Positions 1 to 10,152 of a stretch of 64,000 bases of DNA are shown here, in pieces. The stretch covers positions 34,300 through 98,299 of the forward strand of contig OMOD01000024.1 in NCBI GenBank assembly GCA_900290255.1, given 5' to 3'. Both the position numbers and the translations under genes were made by a program. Position 1 is the first letter of the stretch. The number at the start of each line of letters is the position of its first letter. The notes below the pieces were generated by a model. It saw nothing but the letters and a program-made list of their open reading frames with translations. It had not been told where the DNA came from and ran no database searches. The stretch comes from Candidatus Sulfotelmatobacter kueseliae. Lineage in GTDB: Bacteria > Acidobacteriota > Terriglobia > Terriglobales > Acidobacteriaceae.

Positions 1-485
1 ACCGGATAAACTTCCTTCTTCATGTCGGAAGGCTGCTTGAGGCGGGGAGCATCGGTTCGTTCGGCGGACGAGAGCTTCCATTGATCTCCCTGCTTGAGCC
101 AGATGTGATCGTCGGTAACCGTAGTAGAGTGCCCGTCGGGCAAGCCGGTCATGACATCGGCGCGGAAAATGATGTGGGTGACGTCGGGGCGCGGGGTGGT
201 GCTGCGGATGATTTCGACCTTCATGCTCCGCACTTTCATCCCCACCCAGAAATTCACGTCGTCGCTGGCCGTAATCATTTGGTCTTTCACCCTGATTGTT
301 GCCGGCGGATCGGTGCTGTAGAGCGCTTGGAGGGCGGCGTCTCCGGTAAGGACTGCGCCCACCCATTGCTGGAAGGGGGCGAAGGAAGCAGCGTCCGGGG
401 CGGCGGAAGAAGCCGCCTGAGCCCAGGCGCAAGAGGTTATGAGCGCAAGTACAAAGGCAATTGCAAATTTGATTGCACGATTCAT
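1..485 (-). CDS. small secreted protein, possibly NTF2/SnoaL-like; 3' end truncated by window edge
   Basis: Manual minus-strand translation from ATG at 485: MNRAIKFAIAFVLALITSCAWAQAASSAAPDAASFAPFQQWVGAVLTGDAAALQALYST...; signal peptide, open to window start. Confidence 0.65.
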   Translation of the reverse strand, partial: MNRAIKFAIAFVLALITSCAWAQAASSAAPDAASFAPFQQWVGAVLTGDAALQALYSTDPPATIRVKDQMITASDDVNFWVGMKVRSMKVEIIRSTTPRPDVTHIIFRADVMTGLPDGHSTTVTDDHIWLKQGDQWKLSSAERTDAPRLKQPSDMKKEVYP

Positions 486-540
486 GCTTAAACCCTTTCT
501 AGCTGGGGCTGAAGCCCCTGATTTTCGATGGCACGTGTAT

Positions 541-588
541 GGCGCGGTCGCTGCGCGAGCCATGGGCGCGGTCGCTGCGCGAGCCATG
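541..588. repeat. 24-bp perfect tandem duplication (ggcgcggtcgctgcgcgagccatg x2) inside a GGCTAAAGCC-type intergenic palindromic region
   Basis: Direct reading of 541-564 and 565-588; flanked by ggctaaagccatggcc and aagccgcgccctttcaaa. Confidence 0.9.
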
Positions 589-651
589 GCTAAAGCCATG
601 GCCTACCAAGCCGCGCCCTTTCAAAGCATCCGAATCAGGTCCGCGCCACAT

Positions 652-1617
652 TTACTCCTCGCGCAGATGGCGGCCGGTCAAGCGGACGAACACATCTTCC
701 AGGCTGGCCTGCCGCGTGGTCAGATGCTCCAATTCTCTTCCCTGCTGCTCGATTACGTCGAGCAGTGCGGGGATTGTCAGATGTGGTTCCTTCACATTAA
801 GCGCCACCAGGCCATCGTCCTCACGCACCGACTCCACGCCGGGCAGAGCGCGCCAGACTTCGAAGGCTGACGCGGAATGCTCTGAGCCTGGCTCTGATAT
901 TGGCGCCGAGCCGTTGCTGCCGACGGAGAACTCCACCACGTGATGCCCGCCCAGGCGGTCGATCAAATCGGCGGGCGAGCCTTCGGCGATGATCTGGCCG
1001 TGGTCCACGATGGCGAGCCGATCGCAGAGGCGCTCCGCTTCGTCCATGTAATGCGTGGTCAGCAACACGGTGCCGCCGGAGCGCTGAAAGGAGCGAATGA
1101 TATCCCACAACTGGCGGCGGCTTTGCGGATCGAGGCCGGTGGTGGGTTCATCAAGAAAAAGAATCTTCGGATTCGAGACCAGCGCCGTGGCCACGGCCAG
1201 GCGCTGGCGCTGGCCGCCGGAGAGCTTACCCACCCAGGCGTCGGCTTTTTCGGTGAGCTGCAACTGCTCGAGCACGTCGCCGGTCGAGCGGGGCTGGCGG
1301 TAGAAGCTGGCAAAAAGCTCAATGGTCTCGCGCACGCTGAGCTTTTCCGACAGCCGCGTTTCCTGCAGCGAGATGCCCAGCCACTCGCGCATTTCGCGCT
1401 CGTTCTCGTGCCAGGAGTGGCCGAAGATAGAAACCTGCCCGCTGGTCGGCGCAAGCAGGCCTTCGAGGATCTCGATGGTGGTGGTCTTGCCCGCGCCGTT
1501 CGGGCCAAGCAGCCCGAAGCATTCCCCGACCTGAATTTCGAGGCTCAGTCCGCGCACGGCCTCGACCTTGCCGTCATAGGTCTTGCGCAGGTCGCGGCAC
1601 TGGATGGCGGCGGGCAC
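652..1617 (-). CDS. ABC transporter ATP-binding protein (CcmA/DrrA-like)
   Basis: Walker A GPNGAGKTT, signature LSGGQRQRL, Walker B ILFLDEPTTGLDP. Confidence 0.92.
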   Translation of the reverse strand: MPAAIQCRDLRKTYDGKVEAVRGLSLEIQVGECFGLLGPNGAGKTTTIEILEGLLAPTSGQVSIFGHSWHENEREMREWLGISLQETRLSEKLSVRETIELFASFYRQPRSTGDVLEQLQLTEKADAWVGKLSGGQRQRLAVATALVSNPKILFLDEPTTGLDPQSRRQLWDIIRSFQRSGGTVLLTTHYMDEAERLCDRLAIVDHGQIIAEGSPADLIDRLGGHHVVEFSVGSNGSAPISEPGSEHSASAFEVWRALPGVESVREDDGLVALNVKEPHLTIPALLDVIEQQGRELEHLTTRQASLEDVFVRLTGRHLREE

Positions 1618-1655
1618 ACAAGCATTCTATCGTGCAGGTATAATCCTCGCACTCT

Positions 1656-4321
1656 ATGACACTGACCGTGGGCACAAAACTGGGGCCGTATGAGATTGTC
1701 GGAATCGTCGGAGCGGGCGGGATGGGTGAGGTTTACCGGGCCCGCGACGGGCGCCTGGGACGCGATGTCGCGCTGAAAATTCTTTCCGAAGCATTCGCCA
1801 GTGATCCGGAACGTCTGCGCCGTTTTGAGCAGGAAGCGCGCGCGGTTGCGGCGCTGAATCATCCCAACATCCTGGGGCTGTATGACATCGGGTCGCAGAA
1901 TGGCAGCCCCTACCTGGTCTCCGAACTCCTGGAAGGAGAGAGCTTGCGCGAAATCCTGCGCGCAGGGCCGGTGCCATCGCGAAAGGCTGGCGACTATGCA
2001 GTGCAGATCGCCTCCGGCCTCGCGGCCGCCCACGAAAAGGGCGTTGTTCACCGCGATCTCAAGCCGGAGAACCTTTTCATCACCAAGGATGGGCGGGCAA
2101 AGATTCTCGACTTCGGGCTGGCCAAGCTGACTCAGAGCTTTGCCTCAGGCGCGGCTGGTTCCGATGGCGTAACGCTCACCAGTTCGCCAACGCTGGCTGG
2201 AGTGGTGATGGGCACGGCCGGCTACATGTCGCCGGAACAGGTGCGAGGCGAAGCGCTGGATCATCGCACCGACCTGTTCGCTTTTGGCGCAGTGCTTTAC
2301 GAAATGCTCTCGGGCCAGCGGGCGTTTCAGCGCGACACGGCGGCAGAGACGATGACGGCGATTCTCAAAGACGATCCGCCGGAATTGGGCGACCGTACAA
2401 AGCTGGTCTCTCCGGCGCTGGAGCGCATCGTGCGCCGCTGTCTGGAAAAGCGTCCGGAACAGCGCTTCCAATCCGCACAGGATCTCGCCTTTGCGTTGGA
2501 CGCTCTATCGGGCACCGAGGCCAGTGGGGCGGCCCGGGCCACGCCAGCGCCACGTACCAGCCGGCGGTGGCTGTGGGCTTCATTGACGCTGGCATTAGTG
2601 GGCATTCTGCTTGTCGGCTGGCTCTTCACCAGAAAAGGACCTGCCGCCCAGCGCATGCAATTCGCGCTGCCGGTTCCGGGCGAGGTCACCCAGGTGGCTC
2701 TCTCCGCGGATGGGCAGATGCTGGCGTTCGTTTCGCCCGACGACACCACGGGTGCGCCCACGCTCTTCGTGCAGCACATCGGTTCACCCGCCGCGATCGA
2801 ATTGGCCGGAACGGAAGGCGCGAACTTTCCCTTCTGGTCGCCGGACGATGCTTACGTCGCGTTCTTCGCCAAAGGCAAACTGCTGAAGGTATCTGCTTCT
2901 GGCGGGCCGCCTCAAGCCCTCGCCCGAGCCAGTCTTGCCCGGGGCGGGGCGTGGGGATCGACGAACGTCATCGTCTACAGTCCGGAACCCCAAGGCGGAC
3001 TATGGCGCGTTAATGCGGACGGCGGCGGTGGCGCGCCTCTCACCACACTGGGCAAGGACGAGCAATCGCATCGCTGGCCTGTATTTCTGCCTGACGGAGA
3101 TCACTTTTTATTCTGGGCTGGAAATTTCGTGGGCAACCGCGATGACCGTGTCAGCGGCATCTACCAAGGCTCCCTGGATGGCAAGGAAAAAACGCTGGTG
3201 GTCCTGACGCACTCCAATGCGGGAGTCGGGCAGGGCCAGATCTTTTACTCGAATGAGAAGCGCCAGTTAGTAGCTTCGGCATTCGACATGTCGAGGCGAA
3301 TCATCTCCGGCGAACCACGGGTGGTCGCAGAATCGGTTGGATTTCAGCCGTCGATTTTTTGGGGCGCGTTTTCCTCTGCCGCCAATGGAAACCTGATCTA
3401 TTCCACCAGTACCGAGACCACCTTGTCGGCCCTGACATGGGTGGACCGCGCGGGCAAAGAAGTGGCTCGCGTGGGAGAACCCGGCACACTTTCGAATCCC
3501 ATCCTCTCTCTCGATGGCAAGCGCGTGGCCGTGGACGTCGCAGCCGTGAAGACCAACAACGTGGATGTATGGCTCGAAAGCCTGCAAGGCGGCTCCAACA
3601 CGAGATTCACCTTCGATACGGCCGAGGCTGTCGTGGGGATGTGGTCGCGCGACGGAAAGACCATCGCCTATCGTACGGTGGGGGAACACGTCAATCTTAT
3701 GTCGAAGGCAGCCTCGGGGCTGGAACGGGAAAAAACGCTGTACTCGGGGGAAATCGCCGCGGACGTGTTGCCGAATTCCTGGACAGTCGATGATCAGCAA
3801 ATCCTGTGCACGATGTTCTTTCCCCATCCCGTCGGGGACCGCGTCACCGGCCTTGTTCTAATACCGGCTGCGGGCGGGAAGCCCGTTCCGTTCCTGGAGA
3901 CGAGGGGCTCGGAAAGGAATGGCCAGATTTCTCCTGACGGAAAATGGGCGGCCTATGCATCCAATGAATCGGGCGAGTGGGAAGTCTATGTCACCACGTT
4001 TCCCGCGGGAGCCGGAAAGTGGCAAATTTCGCGCGGCGGCGGCACCGAGCCCCGCTGGCGCGGCGACGGCAAGGAGCTTTCCACATCGGACAGTCTGGAA
4101 TTTTGATGGCGGCGCCGGTCACTAACGAAGGGACGTTTTCCAGCGGAACGCCTGTTCCTCTGTTCCAGGTTCGCGGCCGCGCCCCGGTTTCCTCCACCGA
4201 TACATTCATTTACGATGTCAGCAAGGATGGAGAGCAATTTCTGGTGAACCGCTACCTCAAGCCCGACCGTCCCAGTCCGCTGACGATTGTTTTGAACGCG
4301 ACCGCAGACGCACAGAAGTAG
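1656..4321 (+). CDS. serine/threonine protein kinase with C-terminal TolB/WD40-like beta-propeller; probable frameshift near 4078-4082
   Basis: Kinase motifs GAGGMGEVYRARD, HRDLKPENLF, DFGLAKL, then TM helix and PD40-like repeats. ORF 1656..4106 ends prematurely; ORF 3977..4321 in another frame continues the propeller to the C-terminus. Confidence 0.85.
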
Positions 4322-4383
4322 GAACATCAGAAGCAGGAATATCAGGGAGCTGGGCAAAGCTTCCGATCCGTCGGACCGGCTGA

Positions 4384-5487
4384 TTAGTGGCCGGCGAAGG
4401 TGGCGCCGGGGCCGGAACCTCCCGAGGGTTGGGGAATGTCGGGCGGCGGCGTGGGAGGCAGTGGGGACACAGTGTCGGCGGGTTTGGGCACGTTCTCCTG
4501 ATCTTCCCCGGGACGGCGCAGGCTGGGGGCGTTCGGCGGGCGCTCTTGCTCTTTCTTAGCCTGAGCTTCTTTGTCCGGCCGATCGAGGATGACTTCCTTT
4601 TCAGTGCGCACAATTTTTTCGCCGCCGACTTTCATGGTCTCGACGCGCACCACTTCGTCGGCGACGATGCGAACGAAGTCCACGTCCTGGGGCGGTTCGC
4701 CGTAAATCCACTCTTCGTATTCCGTGTTGCCGTCCTTCTCGCGAACTTTTTTCGGCGGCTTGCCCTTGGCGTGCAGCACCATTTCCGAATCCATGCCTAC
4801 GAGCACGTGGTGAGCCTGGATGGCTTCTTTCACCTTGGGGGGAACGGTGTCGAGATAGGCTTCCTCTTTGTTTCTGGCGTTAAAGTCGAGCACGGGAAAC
4901 AGCAGGTCGCGTAATTGCTGGGCACTCATCTCCGGGACATATTTCTTGTCGAAATAAATGTCGAGATAGCTGCCATGCGCGTTCTGCTGGGTTTCATTGG
5001 GAGACAGCTCAACCGGCATGCCGCTGGCGCCGGCCACCTGGATGTGCTGATACCACTTTTTCCGGCGGATCGCGCCACCGTTGATGTCGAAGTGAATGTG
5101 GTCGTCCTTGATCTGCACGAAGGAGATCTGGGCCGGGTCGCCGGGCCTGAGCGCCGGGCCCCAGACAGTCAGCAACTGCTGCAATTCCTGGCCGTTGGGT
5201 GTCGTCACGCCATCTTTCAGACTGATTCCCTTGGTGCCCATGGGGAAGGCCGTGCGCGCGTAGACGAGTTGAGTTTCGAAGTCTCGAATGATTTCGTAGC
5301 GCGTCTGCTTCGACATGTGGGGGGCGTTGGCGGGAATCGGAGGAGCAGGCTTTTGCGCTGGCGGCGCCGGACTGGATGGAGCTGCCGCGGAGGGTTGGGA
5401 CGGCACCGGCTGCGTGGTCTGTCCGAGCAGCGCCGCAGGAATCAGCAACAAAACCAACAGGTAAGACACGCCGCGCGGGCATTCCAT
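4384..5487 (-). CDS. uncharacterised secreted protein with proline-rich termini
   Basis: 367-aa ORF, signal peptide MECPRGVSYLLVLLLIPAALLGQ, Pro-rich N and C termini. Confidence 0.7.
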   Translation of the reverse strand: MECPRGVSYLLVLLLIPAALLGQTTQPVPSQPSAAAPSSPAPPAQKPAPPIPANAPHMSKQTRYEIIRDFETQLVYARTAFPMGTKGISLKDGVTTPNGQELQQLLTVWGPALRPGDPAQISFVQIKDDHIHFDINGGAIRRKKWYQHIQVAGASGMPVELSPNETQQNAHGSYLDIYFDKKYVPEMSAQQLRDLLFPVLDFNARNKEEAYLDTVPPKVKEAIQAHHVLVGMDSEMVLHAKGKPPKKVREKDGNTEYEEWIYGEPPQDVDFVRIVADEVVRVETMKVGGEKIVRTEKEVILDRPDKEAQAKKEQERPPNAPSLRRPGEDQENVPKPADTVSPLPPTPPPDIPQPSGGSGPGATFAGH

Positions 5488-5546
5488 AAACGACCCCAGG
5501 CCGAATCTGCTTCATTATAGCGCCGTCTGGGACAGCCGCAATTGAG

Positions 5547-5656
5547 TCATCCCGAAGCCCCGCGTTTTCACCAGCGGGGCGAGGGATCTCCCGGTTAAAT
5601 TCAGATTGCGAGGGAGATCCCTCGCTTCGCTTGAAGAACAGCTCCGCTCGGGATGA
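5547..5656. repeat. ~110-bp palindromic intergenic element, TCATCCCGAAG...CGGGATGA family
   Basis: tcatcccgaagccccgcg...gagggatctcccgg...gggagatccctcgc...ctcgggatgac; near-identical copies at 23788-23898 and 44628-44739. Confidence 0.9.
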
Positions 5657-5816
5657 CGCCTCACAGGAGGATGAACTCAAACTAGCGCACCGCCCGGAGG
5701 GAAGAACAGGTTTCTCGACTTCGCAGAGTCGCCGGTGACCGGGCGCTTCTGCTCCGCTCGAAATGACAAACTTAGAGTTTACGGCGGTTTTCCTGAGGGC
5801 TGAGGCCTGACGCCTG

Positions 5817-6377
5817 CTACGCCAGATTCAGGGCTTTGCGCATGGTGCCACGCTCCTTCTGAATCTTTTCCTGCAGAAGGGTGATGGCGTAGATCAGCTG
5901 CTCAGGCCGCGGCGGGCAGCCGGGCACGTAGACATCGACGGGAATGACCTGGTTGACGCTTTGCACCAAAGCGTAATTGTTGAACACGCCGCCGGACGTG
6001 GCGCAGGCGCCCATGGACATGACCCACTTGGGTTCCGGCATCTGCTCCCAGAGCTGGCGGATTACCGGCGCCATTTTGTTGGAGACGCGGCCGGCGATGA
6101 TCATCAGGTCGCTCTGCCGCGGCGAGGGGCGGAAGACTTCGGCGCCGAAGCGGGCGATATCGAAGCGGGCCGCGCCCATCGACATCATTTCGATGGCGCA
6201 GCAGGCCAGGCCGAAAGTCATGGGCCAGATCGAACCCTTGCGCATCCAGTTGACGGTGGCATCGACGGTGGTGAGGATGAAACCCTCCGGCGTGGGATTG
6301 CCGAAGGTCAATTCCTTGACGACCTTGTGGCCGTTCTCGATGTCAATGTAAGGGCCGAAGTCGAGTTCGCGGGACAT
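5817..6377 (-). CDS. nuoB: NADH-quinone oxidoreductase subunit B
   Basis: [19 protein letters not shown] and [12 protein letters not shown] motifs. Confidence 0.95.
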   Translation of the reverse strand: MSRELDFGPYIDIENGHKVVKELTFGNPTPEGFILTTVDATVNWMRKGSIWPMTFGLACCAIEMMSMGAARFDIARFGAEVFRPSPRQSDLMIIAGRVSNKMAPVIRQLWEQMPEPKWVMSMGACATSGGVFNNYALVQSVNQVIPVDVYVPGCPPRPEQLIYAITLLQEKIQKERGTMRKALNLA

Positions 6378-6450
6378 GTGTATTTATTCTAAACCAGAGA
6401 GGGCTTCGGGGCGCCCCCTTTGACATCTCTGCCATTCCCTTTTGATGACG

Positions 6451-6566
6451 TCATCCTGAGCGCAGCCGTTCTTCAGGCGGAGCGAAGGATCCTGCGCGGG
6501 GCCGAGCGTCCGATGGTGCGCGCAAGATCCCTCGCCCGGCTGAAGAGCGCCGGGCTTCGGGATGAC
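6451..6566. repeat. diverged copy of TCATCCTGAG...GGGATGA palindromic element
   Basis: tcatcctgagcgcagccg...gcgaaggatcctgcgc...gcgcaagatccctcgc...cttcgggatgacgc. Confidence 0.85.
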
Positions 6567-6629
6567 GCATCGGAGAATGAGTTTATGCTGTGGTGTTACG
6601 GGCGCGATTCTCTGCCTTACGGATAGGTT

Positions 6630-7652
6630 CTACGGGTTCACCACGACTTTCCCGAACATCTGGCTTTTCTCCAGATGCTCGTGGGCGGCGCGGAGATCGC
6701 TGAGCGGGAAGACGCGATCCACGACCGGCTTCAGGCGTCCGGCGAACACGTGCCCGAGCACTTCGTGCAGCTCACCCATGGTTCCCATGTAAGAACCGAG
6801 CAGGGTCAACTGCCGGGCAAAAAGATGGCGCAGATCCAGTCCCACGCTGGGTCCGGTGGTCGCCCCGCAAGTCACCAGTGTGCCTCCGCTCTTGAGCGAC
6901 TTCACGCTCTCGTCCCAGGTAGCGGCGCCGACGTGCTCGACGACGATATCCACGCCTTCCTTGTTCGTGATCTTGCGAACTTCTTCGGAAATTCTCTGTT
7001 GGTAGTGATTGATGCCGTGGTCCGCTCCCAGCGCCCGGGCTTTTTCCAGCTTCGATTCGTCGCCGGCGGTGGTGATCACGCGGCAGTGGAACAGTTTCGC
7101 GATCTGGATGGCGGCGATGCCCACACCGGAGCTGGCGCCCAGCACGAGCACGGTCTGCCCCGGACGCACGCCGGCGCGTCCGACCAGCATGTGCCACGCG
7201 GTGAGAAACACGAGCGGCACGCTGGCCGCCTGGTTGAAATCGAGCGAGTCAGGGATTGTGATCACGTTCGCGGCCGGAACCGCGATCAGCTCGCAATTGC
7301 CGCCGTCAACCCCGTTGCCGAGAACCGTGAACTCGCGGCACTGGTTCTGCAATCCGGCAACGCACCTGGAGCAGTGTCCGCAGAAATGCATGGGAGCGAC
7401 CAGCACGCGCTGACCGGGTTTGAATCCGGTGACGTACTCGCCGACTTCAGCAATCTCTCCGGCAATGTCGCTGCCCAGTATGTGCGGCAGCTTCACGCCG
7501 GGCAGTCCTTTGCGCACCCACAGGTCGAGATGGTTGAGCGCGCAGGCTCGGATGCGCACCAGCACCTGGTCTTGGCGGGGCTGCGGATCGGGCACGTCTT
7601 CGTACATGAGGACTTCCGGTCCACCGAATTGATGAATGCGGACGGCTTTCAT
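6630..7652 (-). CDS. zinc-type alcohol dehydrogenase / quinone oxidoreductase family protein
   Basis: MKAVRIHQFGGPEVL start, GSDIAGEIAEVG, CGHCSRCVAGLQNQC zinc site, GASSGVGIAAIQIAK. Confidence 0.88.
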   Translation of the reverse strand: MKAVRIHQFGGPEVLMYEDVPDPQPRQDQVLVRIRACALNHLDLWVRKGLPGVKLPHILGSDIAGEIAEVGEYVTGFKPGQRVLVAPMHFCGHCSRCVAGLQNQCREFTVLGNGVDGGNCELIAVPAANVITIPDSLDFNQAASVPLVFLTAWHMLVGRAGVRPGQTVLVLGASSGVGIAAIQIAKLFHCRVITTAGDESKLEKARALGADHGINHYQQRISEEVRKITNKEGVDIVVEHVGAATWDESVKSLKSGGTLVTCGATTGPSVGLDLRHLFARQLTLLGSYMGTMGELHEVLGHVFAGRLKPVVDRVFPLSDLRAAHEHLEKSQMFGKVVVNP

Positions 7653-7879
7653 GGGCGCGGACTCCTGTGGCGGCGATTGAAGAATCTCAAACCTACCATA
7701 GAGATCGATGTTTCTCATCCCGGGGAAAATGCGGGCGGCAGTTTGATAAGGAAGCGAGCCGAACGCGCATTTGTTGCGTCGCAAAAACCGCGACGCATCG
7801 CGCGGCTCGCCCAGGTCCTTCGGCGGGCACAGACCGCCCGCCTCAGGATGACAAGCAGTCCGGATGTAGAATTCTCAGC

Positions 7880-9118
7880 ATGAGGATGACCATCATGCAC
7901 GGTTTGCCATTCTTTTCTTACAACTCCTGGATTTCTTGGCTCCGACGACTTTCCGCAGCTCTTGTGTGCGCCGTCATGCTCGCTCTGGTCGCGATCGCCG
8001 CAGCTCAAGAGGAAGAAGAGCCCGGTCCGCCGACGCTTGCCATCGGCTCCGCCGCTCCCGACTTTTGCCTTCTGGGAGTGGATGGGAAAACGCACTGTTT
8101 GAAGGACTATGCGGCCTCCAAGATCCTGATGATCGCGTTCATCTGCGATCACTGTCCGACCTCGCAGCTCTATGAAACCCGAATCAAGCAGATCACCGCA
8201 GACTATAAGGACCGGGGCGTGGCTGTGGTCGCGATCGAGCCCAATAATCCCAATGCAGTCCGGCTCGATGAAATGGGATACACCGATGTCGGCGATTCGT
8301 TCGAGGAGATGAAGATTCGGGCCGAATACCGGCATTTCAATTTCCCCTATCTCTACGATGGCGCGGACCAGAAGATTTCCAATCTGTACGGGCCGACGGC
8401 TACGCCGCACGTGTTTATCTTCGATGCGGAGCGCAAACTGCGCTATGAGGGCCGGGTGGATGACAATCCGAGGGAAGCGTTGGTCACGCAGCGCGATGCC
8501 CGCCTTGCCCTGGACGCGCTGCTGGCCGGGAAACCAGTTCCGGTCGCCAAGACGCCCGCAGTGGGCTGCTCTACGAAGTGGCTGTACAAAGAGGAGGGTC
8601 GCCGGGAAGAGATGGCAGAGATCGAGAAACAGCCGGTGAGCGTGAAGCCGGTTTCAGCTGACGACCTGCGTGCGCTGCGCAAGAATTCGACCGGCAAGTT
8701 GCTGCTCGTGGACTTCTGGGCGACCTGGTGCGGTCCTTGCCGCCAGGAGTTGCCCGCCTTTGAAACCATGTACCGGATGTACGGGCATCGCGCCTTTGAT
8801 CTGGTCACGGTAAGTATCAATTACCCGGACGAGAGGCTGGGAGTGGAGAAGGTATTGCGAGCGGAGCACGCCACGAGCACAAATCTGATCCTCGGTTCGA
8901 CCGACCTTTATCCACAACTCGCTGCATTTGATCCCGACTGGAACGCGGCGGTGCCCTATACCCTGCTGATTCGTCCGGATGGCACGATTGCCTACAAAGT
9001 GCAGAGCACGAAGGTTGATCCGTTGCGACTGAAACGCCTGATCATTGCGAACCTGGCCGACGATGACTACATCGGGCACCAGGCCTACTGGAAGACGGCG
9101 GTGGAAGCGAAGAAGTGA
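7880..9118 (+). CDS. secreted protein with two tandem thioredoxin-fold domains (peroxiredoxin/redoxin-like plus TlpA-like)
   Basis: Signal peptide; N domain with AFICDHCPTSQLYETR; C domain with VDFWATWCGPCRQELP. Start set to ATG 7880 rather than ORF-track 7667. Confidence 0.85.
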   Translation: MRMTIMHGLPFFSYNSWISWLRRLSAALVCAVMLALVAIAAAQEEEEPGPPTLAIGSAAPDFCLLGVDGKTHCLKDYAASKILMIAFICDHCPTSQLYETRIKQITADYKDRGVAVVAIEPNNPNAVRLDEMGYTDVGDSFEEMKIRAEYRHFNFPYLYDGADQKISNLYGPTATPHVFIFDAERKLRYEGRVDDNPREALVTQRDARLALDALLAGKPVPVAKTPAVGCSTKWLYKEEGRREEMAEIEKQPVSVKPVSADDLRALRKNSTGKLLLVDFWATWCGPCRQELPAFETMYRMYGHRAFDLVTVSINYPDERLGVEKVLRAEHATSTNLILGSTDLYPQLAAFDPDWNAAVPYTLLIRPDGTIAYKVQSTKVDPLRLKRLIIANLADDDYIGHQAYWKTAVEAKK

Positions 9119-9210
9119 GGAAAAGAAGTGGCCTGCGTTTGACTCTCCCCTGTTAACCGACTGATAATCAGCGTGCAGGCCTGCCGAGCACCGGTTCTGG
9201 AACAACGACC

Positions 9211-10071
9211 ATGGACATCTACGAACAAATCGTCGAGCTGCGCCGTCAAGGGCGGCGGGGCGCGGTGGCCACGATCGTCAACGTGCGGGGATCGATTCCG
9301 TCGTTCAAGACGGCGAAGATGCTGGTGCGTGACGACGGTTCGATTGTCGGGACCATTGGCGGAGGCTGCGTCGAGGCCGACGTCTGGCAGGCCGCGCGTG
9401 AGGTGATGGAGTCAGAGAAGCCACGTACACTGACGTTCGATCTCAACCAGGATCCGAAGTACGATACTGGGCTGGTTTGCGGCGGGACGCTGGAGGTTTT
9501 CATTGAACCCGTCTTACCTCCAGCATTACTTTATGTGTTCGGCGCAGGTCATGTTGCGTTAAGCGTTTGCCAGACCGCGGCGAGCGCCGGGTTCGACGTA
9601 ATTGTCAGCGATGACCGCTCCTCGTACGCGACCAAAGAGCGCTTCCCGGCGGCTCGCGAAATCTACGCCCTCGATTTCGACGAGGCCATGCAGAAGCTCG
9701 ACCCGGACGAGTCTTCCTACATCGTGATCGTGACCCGCGGACACCGCGACGATATGCGCATCTTGCGCTGGGCGGTGCAGACGCGAGCCCGCTACGTGGG
9801 CATGATCGGATCGAAGCGCAAGGTCATACAGATTTTCAAGACGCTCGAGGAAGAGGGAGTGCCGGCCCAGCTTTTCGAGCGGGTTCACGCGCCGATTGGC
9901 CTTGATATCGGAGCGATCACGCCGGAGGAGATTGCGGTGGCGATTACGGCGGAACTGATTGCGGTGCGCCGCCACGCGACCGGTGCTGTGCCGCACATGA
10001 GCTGGTTCAAGACAGTGCGGGACGTGGCCGAGGCTGCAGACAGAGCGGGCGACGGCGACCGCAACAGCTAA
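9211..10071 (+). CDS. XdhC/CoxI family molybdenum hydroxylase accessory protein
   Basis: ATIVNVRGSIPSFKTAKMLV, GTIGGGCVEADVW, VFGAGHVA, YVGMIGSKRK. Confidence 0.92.
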   Translation: MDIYEQIVELRRQGRRGAVATIVNVRGSIPSFKTAKMLVRDDGSIVGTIGGGCVEADVWQAAREVMESEKPRTLTFDLNQDPKYDTGLVCGGTLEVFIEPVLPPALLYVFGAGHVALSVCQTAASAGFDVIVSDDRSSYATKERFPAAREIYALDFDEAMQKLDPDESSYIVIVTRGHRDDMRILRWAVQTRARYVGMIGSKRKVIQIFKTLEEEGVPAQLFERVHAPIGLDIGAITPEEIAVAITAELIAVRRHATGAVPHMSWFKTVRDVAEAADRAGDGDRNS

Positions 10072-10150
10072 TTTCCGATTTACAATTTCCGATTGCCGAT
10101 TGAAAATCAGTTGGACCAGATTGGCAATCGGAAATCGAAAATCGGAGATT
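10071..10150. repeat. heptad inverted array A: 4 units ATTNCCG-like / loop / 4 units ATCGGAA-like
   Basis: ATTTCCG ATTTACA ATTTCCG ATTGCCG ... ATTGGCA ATCGGAA ATCGAAA ATCGGAG; ATG of next gene at 10153. Confidence 0.9.
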
Positions 10151-10152
10151 CC

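Noticed and set aside
940-1659. Long + strand ORFs antisense to conserved genes (e.g. 940..1659, 6675..7732, 16040..16867, 46052..47488)
   Set aside because: High-GC shadow ORFs opposite strongly supported CDSs; low-complexity Arg/Gly/His-rich translations, no family motifs.
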